Counted from the first letter of the stretch, positions 1 through 12,100 are shown. The stretch: 64,000 nucleotides of DNA from Sulfurimicrobium sp031426915 (GCA_031426915.1 JASJPB010000012.1:57683-121682), one strand, 5' to 3'. Notes: generated from the letters alone by a model not told the origin. Numbers and translations are program-made.

Positions 1-360
1 GAGGATCAGAAAAACGATCAGGCCGATCACGTAATTGCCGCCTACTACATAGGAGCCGATCGCGCCGATCACGTGGCCGGCGTCGGCGTCACGCAGGATC
101 AGGCGCGTCGCCGAAATGTTGAGCGCAAGGCGGAACAGCGTCGCGATCAGCAACATGGACGGGAAAGTCGAGAACTCGACCGGCTTGGCCATATAGAATG
201 TCAGCAGCAGGATCAGCAGGGCGAAGCTGAAATTCGCCAGGATCAGGAAATCCAGCAAGCCGGCCGGAATCGGCGCGAACAGCATGAACAGGACGCCGAC
301 GACCAGCAGCACCATGAATATGTCGGTATTGGCGCCGAGAACGCGTTTCAGCGCATTCAT
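1..360 (-). CDS. flhA: FlhA/SctV family export-gate protein, N-terminal part
   Basis: This is the start of the large inner-membrane export-gate component of a flagellar-type type III secretion apparatus, which uses the proton-motive force to drive substrate export. Only the first 120 codons lie in the window; the gene runs off the left edge. The visible protein shows the membrane helices and the highly conserved segment of the family, including FSTFPSMLL, TLFRLALNIS and SYVVGGN. The ATG at 360-358 overlaps the flhB stop codon as ATGA, so translation is probably coupled to flhB. Gene order and motif wording favour a flagellar (lateral type) rather than virulence-type system, but FlhA and SctV are similar over this stretch, so the assignment is by context. 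Confidence 0.9.
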   Translation of the reverse strand, partial: MNALKRVLGANTDIFMVLLVVGVLFMLFAPIPAGLLDFLILANFSFALLILLLTFYMAKPVEFSTFPSMLLIATLFRLALNISATRLILRDADAGHVIGAIGSYVVGGNYVIGLIVFLIL

Positions 361-1463
361 GAGGTTTGTCCCATGGCCCTGGCCTGGGCCATTTGCCGCT
401 GGCGGGCGTCACGCATGGCGTAGACCCAGATGAGAATCTTGGCGATCCTCGGGTAGAGGTCTTCCGGCACGTATTCATCGAAATCGATGCGCTTGTACAG
501 CTCCCGCGCCAGGGGCGGGTTTTCCACCACGGGAATGTTATGGCGCCGCGCGGCGATGCGCATTTTGGCGGCCAACTTCCCGGTTCCCTTGGCCAGTAGT
601 TTTGGCGCCGGCATTTCGCCATGCCGGTAGGACAGGGCCACCGCGATGTGCGTCGGGTTGGTGATCAGCACGTCCGCGCCGGGTAGCTTGCCCACGCCAC
701 GAGCTTGTTTCAGGAACTCGTTGCGCAGTTGCCGCAGACGGCTGCGGATGCGCGGGTCGCCTTCCCTTTGCTTGTGCTCGTCGCGTATCTCGCGGTGGCT
801 CATCCGCATCCGGTTGCCGTAATCGTGGCGCGTGTAGATCAAATCGATCAGTGCAATCAACAGGATCGCCAGCAAAAATTTGAAGAGGAGCGGCGCCACG
901 TCGCCCAGCACGAGCGCTGCGTGATCCAGTGGATCGACGTAGCTGAGTTTGACCATGCCCGGCAACAATTGCATCAGCGCGATCCAGGCCACGAGGGTGA
1001 GCACCGCGAGTTTCAGCACGCTTCGCAGTGCCTCATAGAGCGAGCGCATCGAAAACAGGCGCTTCAGGCCATTGGCAGGGTTTAGCCTGTCGAAATCCGG
1101 CTTGATGGGTTCGAAACTGAAGATGCCACCTACCTGGGCCACGTTGGCGACAATGGCAACGCCGCATACCGCGATCAGCAGGGGAGCCAGCGCAAACAGG
1201 CTGTCGGAGGCTATTTGCGCAAACCAGTGGGTCACTCCGCTGGTCGACCAGTCTGTCCGCGCGACATCGTTCAGTGTGTTCCGAGCTATTGCCAATTCCC
1301 GTTTGGCCACGGCCGGACCGATGGCAAAACAAAAGCCGACCATGGCCGCCAGAACTGCGGCGAAGATCGCATCGGTGCTCTTGGCGACTTGCCCACGCTT
1401 TTGCGCCTGGCGCAGCTTGTGAGGCGTGGCCGGCTGATTCTTGTCCTGTTCCTGGTCGGCCAT
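357..1463 (-). CDS. flhB: FlhB/SctU family export-switch protein
   Basis: This 368-residue protein is the substrate-specificity switch of the flagellar-type export apparatus. The N-terminus carries the conserved basic motif (ATPHKLRQAQKRGQVAKS) that precedes four membrane helices. The cytoplasmic tail contains NPTH near residue 270, the site where the family cleaves itself. It ends with the conserved VVENPPLARELY and PEDLYPRIAKIL segments. Length is normal for the family. It starts directly after the fliR stop codon and its own stop overlaps the flhA start, so the four genes form one transcription unit. The wording around the C-terminus resembles flagellar FlhB more than virulence SctU proteins. 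Confidence 0.93.
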   Translation of the reverse strand: MADQEQDKNQPATPHKLRQAQKRGQVAKSTDAIFAAVLAAMVGFCFAIGPAVAKRELAIARNTLNDVARTDWSTSGVTHWFAQIASDSLFALAPLLIAVCGVAIVANVAQVGGIFSFEPIKPDFDRLNPANGLKRLFSMRSLYEALRSVLKLAVLTLVAWIALMQLLPGMVKLSYVDPLDHAALVLGDVAPLLFKFLLAILLIALIDLIYTRHDYGNRMRMSHREIRDEHKQREGDPRIRSRLRQLRNEFLKQARGVGKLPGADVLITNPTHIAVALSYRHGEMPAPKLLAKGTGKLAAKMRIAARRHNIPVVENPPLARELYKRIDFDEYVPEDLYPRIAKILIWVYAMRDARQRQMAQARAMGQTS

Positions 1464-2225
1464 CTAGAGCACGCCTTCCCAGAAGGTGAACATGGAATCG
1501 AACACCTTTGCCGCGACCGATCCGAAGTGGCCCGCCACGTAAGCCAGTACCGACAGGCCCACCACGATATTGATCGGCATGCTGAGCATCAGGATATTCA
1601 ATTGCGGCAGACTGCGCGACAGCACGGCCAGCGCGATTTGGACCAGGAAGAGGCAGAAGAGCGGCGGGGCCGCGAGCAAGAGCCCGAGGCTGAATACACT
1701 GCCGAACTGCCTAATCAGGGCGGCCGGGTCGGGTGTCTGCATGGCGGCGCCGAGCGGGATGCGTTCGAGGGAATAGGCCACGCCACGCAGCAGCGTGTGA
1801 TGCGCGTCCAATGCGAAGAAAAGCGCCAGGGCGACCATGCTCAACAGGGAAGCGAGCAGTGGCGATTCGCCGCGCGTTATCGGATCGAAAATACTGGCGA
1901 TATTGAAGCCGACCTGGAGATCCAGCAGGTTGCCGGCGAAGGAAAAGGCGGCAAAGGCCGCGAAGATCCCGTAGGCCATCAGGCCGCCGACGATCACCTC
2001 GTTTGCGCCCGACGCGAACAAGGAAAATAGATCGGACGGAAGTTCCGCCGGCGCAAGCCCCATGCCGGACACCAGGGAGACCGCCAGCGCCACGACCAGC
2101 AGTATGCGCACGCGCATCGGCAGGGCGGCCGCTTGAAGGATTGGAGTCAGGAGTAGCAGAGCCGATAGCCGTAGCGAGCAAAGCAATACCGCAGTGATCC
2201 AGGTCACGTTGAAATCAAAGGTCAT
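1464..2225 (-). CDS. fliR: FliR/SctT family export-gate protein
   Basis: This is a 253-residue polytopic membrane protein of the export gate, where FliR joins FliP and FliQ to build the secretion channel. It is hydrophobic throughout with about six helices, and shows the family-typical central stretch GGLMAYGIFAAF and the segment LQVGFNIASIFDP, equivalent to the conserved (G)xxID/NPxx region. The start ATG lies three bases after the fliQ stop codon and the gene ends directly against flhB, so it is part of the same operon. Length agrees with FliR proteins. No fliP gene is present on the upstream side, which is unusual because FliP and FliR need each other. Confidence 0.9.
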   Translation of the reverse strand: MTFDFNVTWITAVLLCSLRLSALLLLTPILQAAALPMRVRILLVVALAVSLVSGMGLAPAELPSDLFSLFASGANEVIVGGLMAYGIFAAFAAFSFAGNLLDLQVGFNIASIFDPITRGESPLLASLLSMVALALFFALDAHHTLLRGVAYSLERIPLGAAMQTPDPAALIRQFGSVFSLGLLLAAPPLFCLFLVQIALAVLSRSLPQLNILMLSMPINIVVGLSVLAYVAGHFGSVAAKVFDSMFTFWEGVL

Positions 2226-2228
2226 TGG

Positions 2229-2495
2229 CTAGAAGTAACTGGGAATGTTTGTAATCATCCCGCTGGTCAGAAGCAGCAATTTGCGCAACATCCACGGACC
2301 AAACACGGTCAACGCGACCGCGGCCGCAACCAACTTGGGAATGAACGTCAAGGACATGTCTTGAACCTGGGTGACGACCTGCAGAATGCTGATGACCAGC
2401 CCAACCACCAGCGTGGAAATCAAAACGGGCGCGCAAATCAGCAATGCCCCCCAAAGGAGCTGCGCCATCAACTGCAATACGACATCCGAACTCAT
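2229..2495 (-). CDS. fliQ: FliQ/SctS family export-gate protein
   Basis: This 88-residue protein has two membrane helices and is the small channel subunit of the flagellar-type export gate. Conserved FliQ residues are visible in GLVISILQVVTQVQDMSLTF followed by IPKL and GPWML. The ATG at 2495-2493 was chosen because a GGGAGG ribosome-binding site sits nine bases upstream and the protein then has the standard FliQ length; a longer frame begins 13 codons earlier without such a site. It is the first gene of the visible operon. In related loci fliP lies immediately upstream, but here the next coding sequence is the divergent giant gene, so the operon appears to have lost its upstream half. Confidence 0.9.
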   Translation of the reverse strand: MSSDVVLQLMAQLLWGALLICAPVLISTLVVGLVISILQVVTQVQDMSLTFIPKLVAAAVALTVFGPWMLRKLLLLTSGMITNIPSYF

Positions 2496-2711
2496 GAGCC
2501 AAAACCTCCCAGTTATGGCGGGCGCCAACATCAATGGCTTTAATCGCGTGATTAGTTATTGTTATTCTGCTGCGTTTGAGATACTTGCCAGGACATGGCG
2601 ACCGTAACAACTTATGCAGAAAATATTTAATTAAATCAAATGAAAGCGGACGGCCGGCAAACTTTTTATGCGTTATCTGTTGGTAAGGCGTGCGCTTTTT
2701 TTACTATATAT

Positions 2712-2725
2712 GGATAAGTTTATCC
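2712..2725. promoter_or_regulatory. Short palindrome, possible operator
   Basis: The sequence GGATAA GT TTATCC is a perfect six-base inverted repeat with a two-base centre, and the symmetry extends outward imperfectly as TATGG and CCCATA. It sits in the AT-rich part of the divergent region. Such a site could bind a dimeric regulator of either gene; no binding protein can be named. Confidence 0.3.
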
Positions 2726-3068
2726 CATAATGGCATGCTCATGTCAAGAATTGCATTCGCATTGAATTATGCTGTTTGAGGGTATCGTGTCGCCTCAAAA
2801 GCGTGACGGATGTTGATTTTTGCAAATAGGTTTCCCGTGTTTTTGCATTTGCTCGGATGTTTTATACGGAGAATTCGGACCCGCCACCAATACCGATTTC
2901 GATCGGAGGAAGCGGCTCCACGCGGTTTACGCCTGGCTGCGTACGTCATCTGGACCTCATTTCACTCCGCCTTGCGCATCGCTCGTTTCGCCCCTGTCAT
3001 TTTTTTATCTATCGCGACTAAACAATCCCCCAATTCCGCGGATAAATTGCTCTGAATATCCAGGACCA

Positions 3069-3114
3069 TCCCGCGCCGCGCCCTGAACCTTGTCGGAGAG
3101 CGCGCGGCGCGGGA
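3069..3114 (+). promoter_or_regulatory. GC-rich hairpin in the leader of the giant gene
   Basis: The arms TCCCGCGCCGCGC (3069-3081) and its exact complement (3102-3114) form a 13-bp perfect, almost pure G+C stem with a 20-base loop. It lies 41 bases upstream of the ATG chosen for the giant gene. In RNA it would be very stable, and there is no T-run after it, so it does not look like a simple intrinsic terminator. It could control read-through, mRNA stability or ribosome access. Confidence 0.55.
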
Positions 3115-3155
3115 GCGTCCCGGCCCATTACGAACGGCGATTAGGGGAAGCGGAA

Positions 3156-6100
3156 ATGGTAGCGATTGTCAGCGGTCAGGCACTGGGCGTGAACTTGAGT
3201 TCGATGGGCGTGCTGGGTCAGCGCGGAGAACTCGGGCAGGCGCTGGAGGGGCGCAACGGGCAGCGGGTCTACGTGAACGCGGGCAGCGGCAACCTCATCG
3301 TCCAGGACCGGGACGCTCAATTGTTCGACCATGGCCTCGATGCGGGCGTCCTGCGCACCTACAACAGCCAGGGCCAGTTCACAGACGACAACGGCGACAA
3401 CTGGCTCACCGGCCTGAATGCCAAACGGCTCGACCTGACCGGCGAACTGGGCGTCGCGGGCAGCATCGTCACCCGCACCGACCTGGACGGCGCCCAAGCC
3501 CAGTACACCTGGGACGAAACCCGGCAATGCTACCTCGGCACCGCCGGTGCCGGCGCCCACGACACCTTTACCGTCGACGGCGGCCAACTGCGCTGGAGCG
3601 ACGGCGACACTGGCCTCTCCGAAGCCTACGACGCCACCACCGGGCGCCTGACGGCCACCATCGACCCCAACGGCCATCGCATCGACTACCAGTACAACGC
3701 CGACGGCCTGCTCAGCCAAGCCACGACCGACACCGGCGAGAGCACCGTCTACGACTACAGCGGCCGCAATCTCAGCGACGTGCGCACCCGCTTCCAGGAC
3801 GCCGACGGCGCGTGGCACGACCAGACCCGGGTCCGGTACGAATACGACAGCCGGAATCGCCTGATCGCCGTCACGGTCGACCTCACCCCGGAGAACGCCA
3901 GCGACGACCTGGACTATCGCACCGATTACACCTACGACGGCGACAGCAAGCGCCTGGCCGGCATCAGCCAGGAGGACGGCACGCAACTGGCGTTCACCTA
4001 CACCCAGGTAGGCGGCGAATACCGCGTCGCGACCGTCACCAATGCTCAGCAGCAGACCACCAGCTTTACCTACGACCTGGCCGGAAGCCAGACCACGGTC
4101 CAGGACCCGCTTTCTCTTTCCACCGTGCTGCACTATGGCGCGGACGGCCAACTGCTCCAGATCGACCAGCCCGCGGTAGGGCAGGAAGTATTCAGCACCC
4201 GCTTCGAATACGACGCCCAGGGCAACCTGACGCGCGTCGTCGATCCGCAAAATCGCGCGGTGGAAATGAGCTACGACGCCCAAGGCAACCAGACCCTGCG
4301 CCGCGACGCGGCAGGCAATACCATCGTCCGCGACTATGACGCCCTCAACCAGCTACGCAGCGAAACGGTCCACCTGACGCCGGACGCCGACGGCGCCGGC
4401 CCGGACCTGCCGGCCGATGCCCGCACCACGCGCTACTACTACCAGCCCGCCAGCGTCCAAGGTACGAAAGGCTTGCTACGCTACGTCATCAGCGCCGAGG
4501 GCCGGATCACCGAACACCGCTACAACGCCCAGGGCCAGCGCGTCAGCACCCTGGTCTACACCGGGCAGAACCTGGATGCCAGCACCCTGAACGGCGGAGA
4601 AACTGCCGCCGACATCGCCGCCCTGGTCGCGCTGGCCACGGCCCCGGGCAACGTAACGGCGCAAACCCGCAACGACATCCAGCGCACCGACATGGGCTAC
4701 GATGCCCATGGTCAGCTCTCCAGCGTGACCCGCTACGGCGCGGTGCAAACCGATGCCGACGCGACCGGCGTGGCCGTTGGCAAGGCCGAGACGCGCTACG
4801 TCTTCGATCAGGCCGGGCGCCTGCTCGGCAAGATCGACGTGAACGCATCGACCCAGACCACCTGGACCTACGACGGCCTGGGCCGCGTCCTGACGGTGAG
4901 CAACGGCCAACAGGCGAGCTCCGTCACCCAATACGACGACGCCGGCAACACGGTCAGCGTCACCGGCGCCGACGGCGCGACCGTCACCAGCGTCTACGAC
5001 AACGCCGGGCGCCTGGTCTCGGTTGCCAGGGCGGGAGAGACCGCAACGCAGTTCTTCCATGACGCCGACGGCCGACTGCGCATGACGCGGGACGGCGCGG
5101 GTCTGTGCGCCTGGACCTGGCACGATGCGGCCGGCCGCAATGTGGGCGAGGTCGACGCCAACGGCCAGCTCACCGAATTCGTCTATAACCCGGCCGGCGA
5201 ACTGGCCCAGACCATAGTCTATGCCACGGTGCTGGACACGGCCGGCCTGGTCGACGATAGCGGTGCGCCCAGCAACCGGACCCTGGATGACATCCGCCCG
5301 GTCGCAGCCGCCGGCGACCAAAAAGCCTGGCGTGTATACGACGATGCGGGGCGTCTTGCCTACACCGTCGATGCCGCCGGCGCGGTGGTCGAAACCCGCT
5401 ATGACGGCGCCGACCACGTCGTGGCGGAAATCCACTACGCCAACACTATCGACACCGCCAGCCTCGTCAGCGTGCTGGCACCCGCCGACCTCGCCATCGT
5501 GGCGGATGCCGCCAACGACCGCTTCAGCCGCAACTTTTACGATGGCGACGGCCTCAAGATCGCCTCGCTCGACGAGAACGGCCAGTTGACGCAATTCATC
5601 CGTGATGGGGCAGGCCAGTTGCTGGAAGCGCGTGTCCACGCACAGCCCACAGTGGAGATCCTGCGGGCCGAGGGCACTCTGGCGCAGCTTCTCGAAGGCC
5701 TCAAGACACCGAGCGACACGCGCACCCTCTACGCCTACGACGGGACAGGGAGCCTGCTCAGCCAGAAATCGCTGCAAGGCTACCCGGAAGACATGTTGCC
5801 CGGCGTCTACGAGATACAAGGCACCATCATGCAGCCGGGCGAACAGGACGCCTACCAGTTCACCGTCTCAGAAAAATCTCGTTTCTTCTTCGATGGCATC
5901 CAGGGTGACCAGATCCAATGGCATCTGAACCAGGGCGCCTCGACGCTATTCTCGAGTCGCGATCTGACGGCGAGCAGCGACCCCTTCCTTAGCCTCAACC
6001 CCGGCTCCTACCAGTTGACCGTCAATGGAACCCAGGACAAAACCGGCAATTACGACTTCCGCCTGCTGGGCGAAGACGCCGCCAAACCCCTGACCGTCAA

Positions 6101-9100
6101 CCAGACATGCGCCGGCCAACTGGAGCCGGGCACGCAAGCGGCCTTATACGCCTTCACCGCGCAAGCCGGCGACCGCTTGTATTTCGATGCCGACGCCGCG
6201 GCGTCGGGCACCAACTGGAACTGGCGCGTGTTCGGGCCGAATGCGCAGAGCTTGTCCGGAAGCAATGCCTCATACGACAGCGGCGCCCTGACCGCCAGCC
6301 AGAGCGGCACCTACTGGGTCAGCATCGAAGGGCAGAACGCGACGGCCGCCCCCTATGCCTTCACCCTGTTCCGGCAGACGCCCGACACCACGCCGCTGGT
6401 GCTTGGCCAGATCTATCACGCTGTCCTGTCGGCACCGGGCGCCGCCCAGAACTATGAGTTTGATGTCACTGACGCCGGTTGGCTGAAGTGGGACCAGTTG
6501 TCGACTCCCGTTTCCTGGGAGGCATCCTGGTCGCTGTTCAATGCCGCAGGGCAACAAGTGGGGGGGTCGAACAGCAACAATGACGAAGCCTACCTGGCGC
6601 CGATCGCCGTCCATCCCGGCCGCTATCGCCTGCAGCTGGCCAACTCAGGACGTAGCGACGTTTCTGGCGATTTCCGTCTGCTGAGTATTGCCGCCGCGGC
6701 GGCGGTGAGCGTGCAAAGTGGCGACGCTGTTTCGCTTGCCGCGGCATCCGGTCTTGAGGATGCGGTTTACAAGCTCCACGTGGACGGCAAATCCAAGCTG
6801 TCGCTCCTGGCGCAAATCGGTACGCAAGGTGGGCAGGCGCACTGGCAGGTGACCGATGGCGGCGGCCGCCAAATTGGTTACGGCTTTCTCGCGGACGGCA
6901 ATTTCAACACGGTTGCGCTGCCCCAGGCCGGCGATTACTACCTGTGGGTGGGCGGCAGGCTCAACAATACGGGTACGCTGGACGGGAGCCTCCAGGTTGC
7001 GACCTGGTCCGAGCAGCCGCTTGAAGGGGGCGAACTTGCCGCCGGCCAGACGACGGAGCTGGCGGGCACCGTCGTGGGCGTCGGCCAGACAGTCATCACC
7101 CGCTACCATGTCGCCCAGTCGGGCAACTGGGTATTCGAAGCGAGCACCGCGCTGGCCAACGGCCAGTGGCAGCTGCTCGGCCCCAACGGAACCGCCGTTG
7201 CCTGGCGCGGGCTCGACGGTTCGCAAGGGGCGAACGGCGTGCCTGTCTACCTGACGGCGGGCGACTACCAGTTGCAGGTGCGCGCGGACGTCAGCACGGG
7301 CGCCTACGCATTGCGCGCTGTGCCGGCGGCATCGGCCTCGCTTCTGGAGGCCGGCGCCGCCACGGTGCTGCCCGAACTGGCAGTCGGCGAGTCGGCGTTA
7401 TACCGGCTCGCGGCCACCCCGCAAGATCTGTTCGGCTACACCCTGGATTCCACCGATGGCGAGTTCAGCCTTACGGCTTTCGACGCTTATGGCCGCGTTA
7501 TCCATACTGGCACTGCCGTCGCCGGCAGCTTCAACCAATCCCAGGCCAGCGGCCCGCTCTTCCTGCGCGTGACCCGGCTCCTCGCGGGCACCGGCGCGGC
7601 CAATCTCAGTCTTTCGCACACCCCGGCCAACCCGCCGTTGGTTACGGCCAGCACCCACATCGAGCTGGGCCAAGCGGTCAGCGGCAGCGCCAATGGGCCG
7701 GCGGCCCCGCGCTATGCATTCGACCTGGCCCAAGACGATCTCGTGCTCATCGAGTCGTCATCGAATCAATACAATTATGTCCAACTGAGCGATTCGCTAC
7801 GGACGCTCGGCGGAAATCTGCCGCGCAATGTGGGTGTACAGGCGCCCACCGTACTCGGCTGGGTGCCGGCGGGGCATTACGACCTCACCTTCTCCAATAG
7901 TCAAAGCGACTTCGGCTTCGTCGTACATAGCGCGAGCGGCGCCACACCCATCGCGGCCAACCAGGACATCGACGGCGCCTTCGCCGCTGGCCAGACCGTA
8001 GCCATGTTCCGCCTGGATACGCAGGCCGGCAAGGAATATAGCCTGGGCGGCCTGGCTGGTAGCGGCGCCGGGCAATACTACGAAGTGTACGATACTTATG
8101 GCAACTTTCTGGATTCGGGCGATCTGGCCCAGCCAAGCGGACAAGCCTGGCCGGTGGCCAACGCCGGAGTCTGCTATGTGTTCGTTTACCGCGACGCCGG
8201 TTTACAAGCGGATGCCATCCGCTTCAACGTGACCGCCGCCGACGCCGTGGCGGCGACGAATCTTGGCTTGCTCGACGCGGCCCAGGCCACAGGAGCCCTG
8301 GTCAATGCAGTGCCTCCCGGTAGAATCCGCTTTGTCGATTTCGCGGTGGCCCAGGCCGGTTATTGGTCGCTGCAACCCGACGGCACCCTGACGACCGGCG
8401 ACAGCGGCATCTGGTGCCTGGACCCGTACGATCCGGCCAATATCTGGTCTGGTGACCGCGCCGGGTACTTCACGGACGGTGCTGCCAGTGTCTACCTCGC
8501 GGTCGGAACCCATCGCTTGGCCATCAGGAACGACGGGACAGGAAACAACGCTGACTTTGCGCTCGACTTTGTGCCGGCGCAGCTGCAGGCGGTTTCAACC
8601 GATCCGATGGTGAACATTGTGCCACTGAGCGCGAGCCAGCCGATGGCGCTGACACTCGATGCCACCTCGCTGGATCAGTTCGAACTGCACATTCAGTCGA
8701 GCACCGGCGAGCACGCCTACACCGCCGAAGCCTGCAATCGGTTCGGACAAAGCCTCGGCATCAGCCAGCGGTTTGACGCCACGAGCGGCGAGAACATACT
8801 GACGTTCTCGCAAAACTACGCTTCGGGTCCGATCTCGGTGCTGCTGACCCTGGATGCCGGCGTTGCGGCGACCGAACTTTCGGTTACAGCGCACCGAACC
8901 CCCATCTATCCGCAGGCACAGCCCGACGGCGCGCTGCCAATTGGATCATGGATTGTGCCCAGCGCCGATCAATGGAACTACCAATACGCAGTCGCGGTTC
9001 CCGCGGACGGATTGGTCTTCCTCGACACGCAAGTTGTGGCGGGCAGTTATGGGTTATATGGCAATGGCGCATGGTGCTATGGCGCTGACTGGAGTTGGGT

Positions 9101-12100
9101 ACCGACCAACTCCCCCAACATCTGGAAACTGGCGGCCGGCGACTACCAACTGGGAATGTCTCTATGGGATATCGGCAGCATCGCCAGCCTGCGCTTGACC
9201 AGTTCCGCTGCCGCCCCAGTGCTGCAAGCCGGGGTGGAAAACACAATTCATATCGGCGCTAACGAACCCACGGCCCTCTACGGGGTGGATCTTCAGGCCG
9301 GCGACATATGGCGCTGGAGCCCCGGCACGAGTACGGTCGCAGGCACCTATACTCTGTATGACATGCAAGGCAATGTGGTCGCCTCCGGCGACCTGGGGCA
9401 GGAGTCGTCCGTGCGCGTGGACGAGTCCGGGCGCTACATCCTCCGCCTTGGCAATTCCGATTCTATCGAAGGCGACATCAGCTTCACCCTGGACGAGGCC
9501 GCGCCGGCGGCACCCCTGGCGCCAGCAACGTTGACTGTGGCCGATGATGGAGCGAGCGATCTCGCTGTCACCTTCAGCGCCGCCAATCAGACCGCAGTAT
9601 TGAGTTTCGACGTGGCGCAAAATGGACCCTGGGCTTGGTCCGTCCAGTCCGCCGATGCAGGTGTGATCGGCTCGCTGACCGGACCGCGCGGCGAGAAGCT
9701 CGGTTGGTACCCATTGTCGGACGCTTTGGGTCAAAACGACCGGGTAAGCTACCTCGAAGCGGGACACTACACCCTCACTCTCGACAACGCGGGGGCGGCG
9801 GGAGCAGCTGTCGTCCTTCGCGCGCTGCCCCTGGTGGTGGCAACCGCATTGGGCGATGGCGCCTACACGGCGCTGGATGCGCTACAACCTGGCGAGACAG
9901 CGTGGTATCGTTTCGATGCCCAGGCTGGCGACAGCGTCTCGGCCGGCTTCGCCGATGGCGGCGGAATGCCGTTGGCGAGCAGCGATTTCGAGCTATCGGA
10001 AATCACCTATTTCGACAACTGGGGCAACGCCGGTTTTACCGTATCCTCCGGCACCTTGCCCGGCATGGCGCTCCTCGCCGCTGGCGCGGTGTATGTGATG
10101 GTGCGCCGCATCGGCGACAGTGGAGAAAAGGCGAACCTGGTCATGAGCCGCACGGCCGGCACGGCCCCCGACGCGGACTTCACGCCCATCGTGCTCGATG
10201 AGGTCAACAACTGGCAGGCGCCGGCACAAAGCTACGATTTCGACGTAGCGGCGGATGGCTGGGTCGCGCTCGAATGGCAAGGCGGCAACTATCAAAACTG
10301 GACGCTCACCGGTCCGCGCGGTACCGAGGCCGACGGTGCGATTGCCAGCTATGTCTCGGTTTACCAGAGCGGTTACGGATGGCGTTCCGGGAACTGGCAG
10401 GTTCCCGTGCGCTGGCTCCCGGCCGGCCACTACCAGCTGACACTCGGCAACGGCAGCGGCGAGGCGAAATTCACCATGGCCGGCGCCGCCCAGGCCCAAT
10501 CCATCGCGCCGAACGTGCCAGTATCGGTGGACCTGGCGCCCGGCCAGGCGTACGCCCTGTTCGACGTCGCGCTCGATGGCGGCAGCAACCTCTGGTTCAC
10601 CGGGCTGGCCGGCGCATCCAGCGGCAATGTTTACCGCCTTTACGACGCGGCGGGAACCCTGGTCGCGTCAGGCGACCCGGCGCAGAGCGGGCTCAACGCA
10701 CTGAGTATCCCACGTAGCGGCCACTACTTGCTGGCCATAGCGCGCAATGCGCTTGGCGGCACGGGAGGCGCCGCGCTACGTTTCGACGTGTTGCAGGTAT
10801 CAAGGGAGCCAATGCCGCTCCTGTTCGGCAGCGCGACGCAAGGCCAGTTCCTGTCTTACGGACAGACCTACAGCTATAGCTTTGACTCTGCGGAGACGGC
10901 TGAACTTGCCCTGTCGGGCATCGGCAGCGGCGTTTCCTACAGCCTGATCGATGCGTTCGGAAATAGTGTCGCCAACCTGAACCCCAACTATAGCTATAAC
11001 AGTACCAGCTATGGGACGCCCGTGTTCGGTATCGGTGCCGGCACCTATACCCTGCGGGCTATTTACTACGGCGGTACGCCGACCTCGCCAGTACCATTCA
11101 CGTTCACCGCGAATCTGGTGTCGGCGAAGGCCGATCTGGCGGTTGACAGCACGGTCAGCGTCAACTGGAACAACGGTGCCCCGAGCCAGGAAATCCGCAT
11201 TGATGCGCAGGCCGGCCAATCGTACTGGCTGGCGCCGACGACGGCGCTGACCTACGAACAAAACATTCACTACCGGATCCTCGATCCGCAGGGCAATCAG
11301 TTCTCCGAAGGGTATTTCGGAGGCGGCTGGTGGACAAGTGAGCAAGGCACCGCCTTTACCGCGCCCCGGTCCGGCTCCTACACCGTGCAGCTGTATGGCA
11401 GGCAGTACTACCAGCCCTTGACCGGCGCCACGGCCTTCAGCCTCAAGGCCGGGCAGCTCGCGCAAACGGATTACACCCTGGGCGAGGTGGTCAATGGATC
11501 CTTGAACCTGCCGGCGGACAAGGCGACTTACCGCTTCACCCTGAGCGAGCCCGCCAGCGTCTGGTTCGACGTCACCGGCGGCGCCTATCGGGCCACCCTG
11601 CTGCGCACCGACGCACCCGTCACCGTGTTCAACACCGCCAGTACCCAGGTAAGCCAGCGCGGCGTGCATTCCCTGGCGGCGGGCACCTACGAGCTTCAAC
11701 TCGTGCCCGGCCAGGCCTCGCCCGGCAGTTTCCGCATCGCGACCTCTACGGTGGCGGCGCTGCCGGAACTGACCCTCGGTGCCACCACGCCGGTCTCGGT
11801 TGATCACGGGCGCAACGGCACCGCTTGGCGCATTTCCGGCACCGCCGGACAAAAGCTCCTTATCGACCCGCGCTGGGTCAGCGGAAGCAGCTACTACCAA
11901 TACTGGACCCTGGTGGGCCCGAATGGGCAAAACGTAGCCACGGGATACGGTTACTCCAACGACGATTACTCGAGCAAGGCCACCCTGCCGGCGGACGGCA
12001 CATACGTGCTTTATCTCTATGGAGAAGCGAGCAACCAGGTACCGCGTAGCGGCACCCTGCGCGTGGGGATTTGCGACGAACCGGTGACGGACATCAACCT

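Larger units (their letters stand above)
2496..3155. promoter_or_regulatory. Divergent intergenic region between fliQ and the giant gene
   Basis: About 660 bases separate the two divergent genes and no convincing coding sequence is seen. The stretch 2615-2850 is clearly AT-rich compared with the GC-rich genes on both sides, as expected for promoters or for binding by xenogeneic silencers. It holds an inverted repeat at 2712-2725 and a GC-rich hairpin at 3069-3114, listed separately. I could not assign a convincing sigma-70 or sigma-28 promoter by eye. Confidence 0.6.

Noticed and set aside
2640..2670. Sigma-28-like promoter (AAAAGTTT on the minus strand) upstream of fliQ
   Set aside because: The -10 part matches only about half of the FliA consensus.
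3090..3155. TTG start that would extend the giant protein by 22 residues
   Set aside because: The codon lies in the loop of a stable hairpin, lacks a ribosome-binding site, and the ATG at 3156 has AGGGGAAG at the right distance.
3600..5790. RHS polymorphic toxin
   Set aside because: YD repeats are present but the conserved core motif, a variable toxin tip and an immunity gene are missing.
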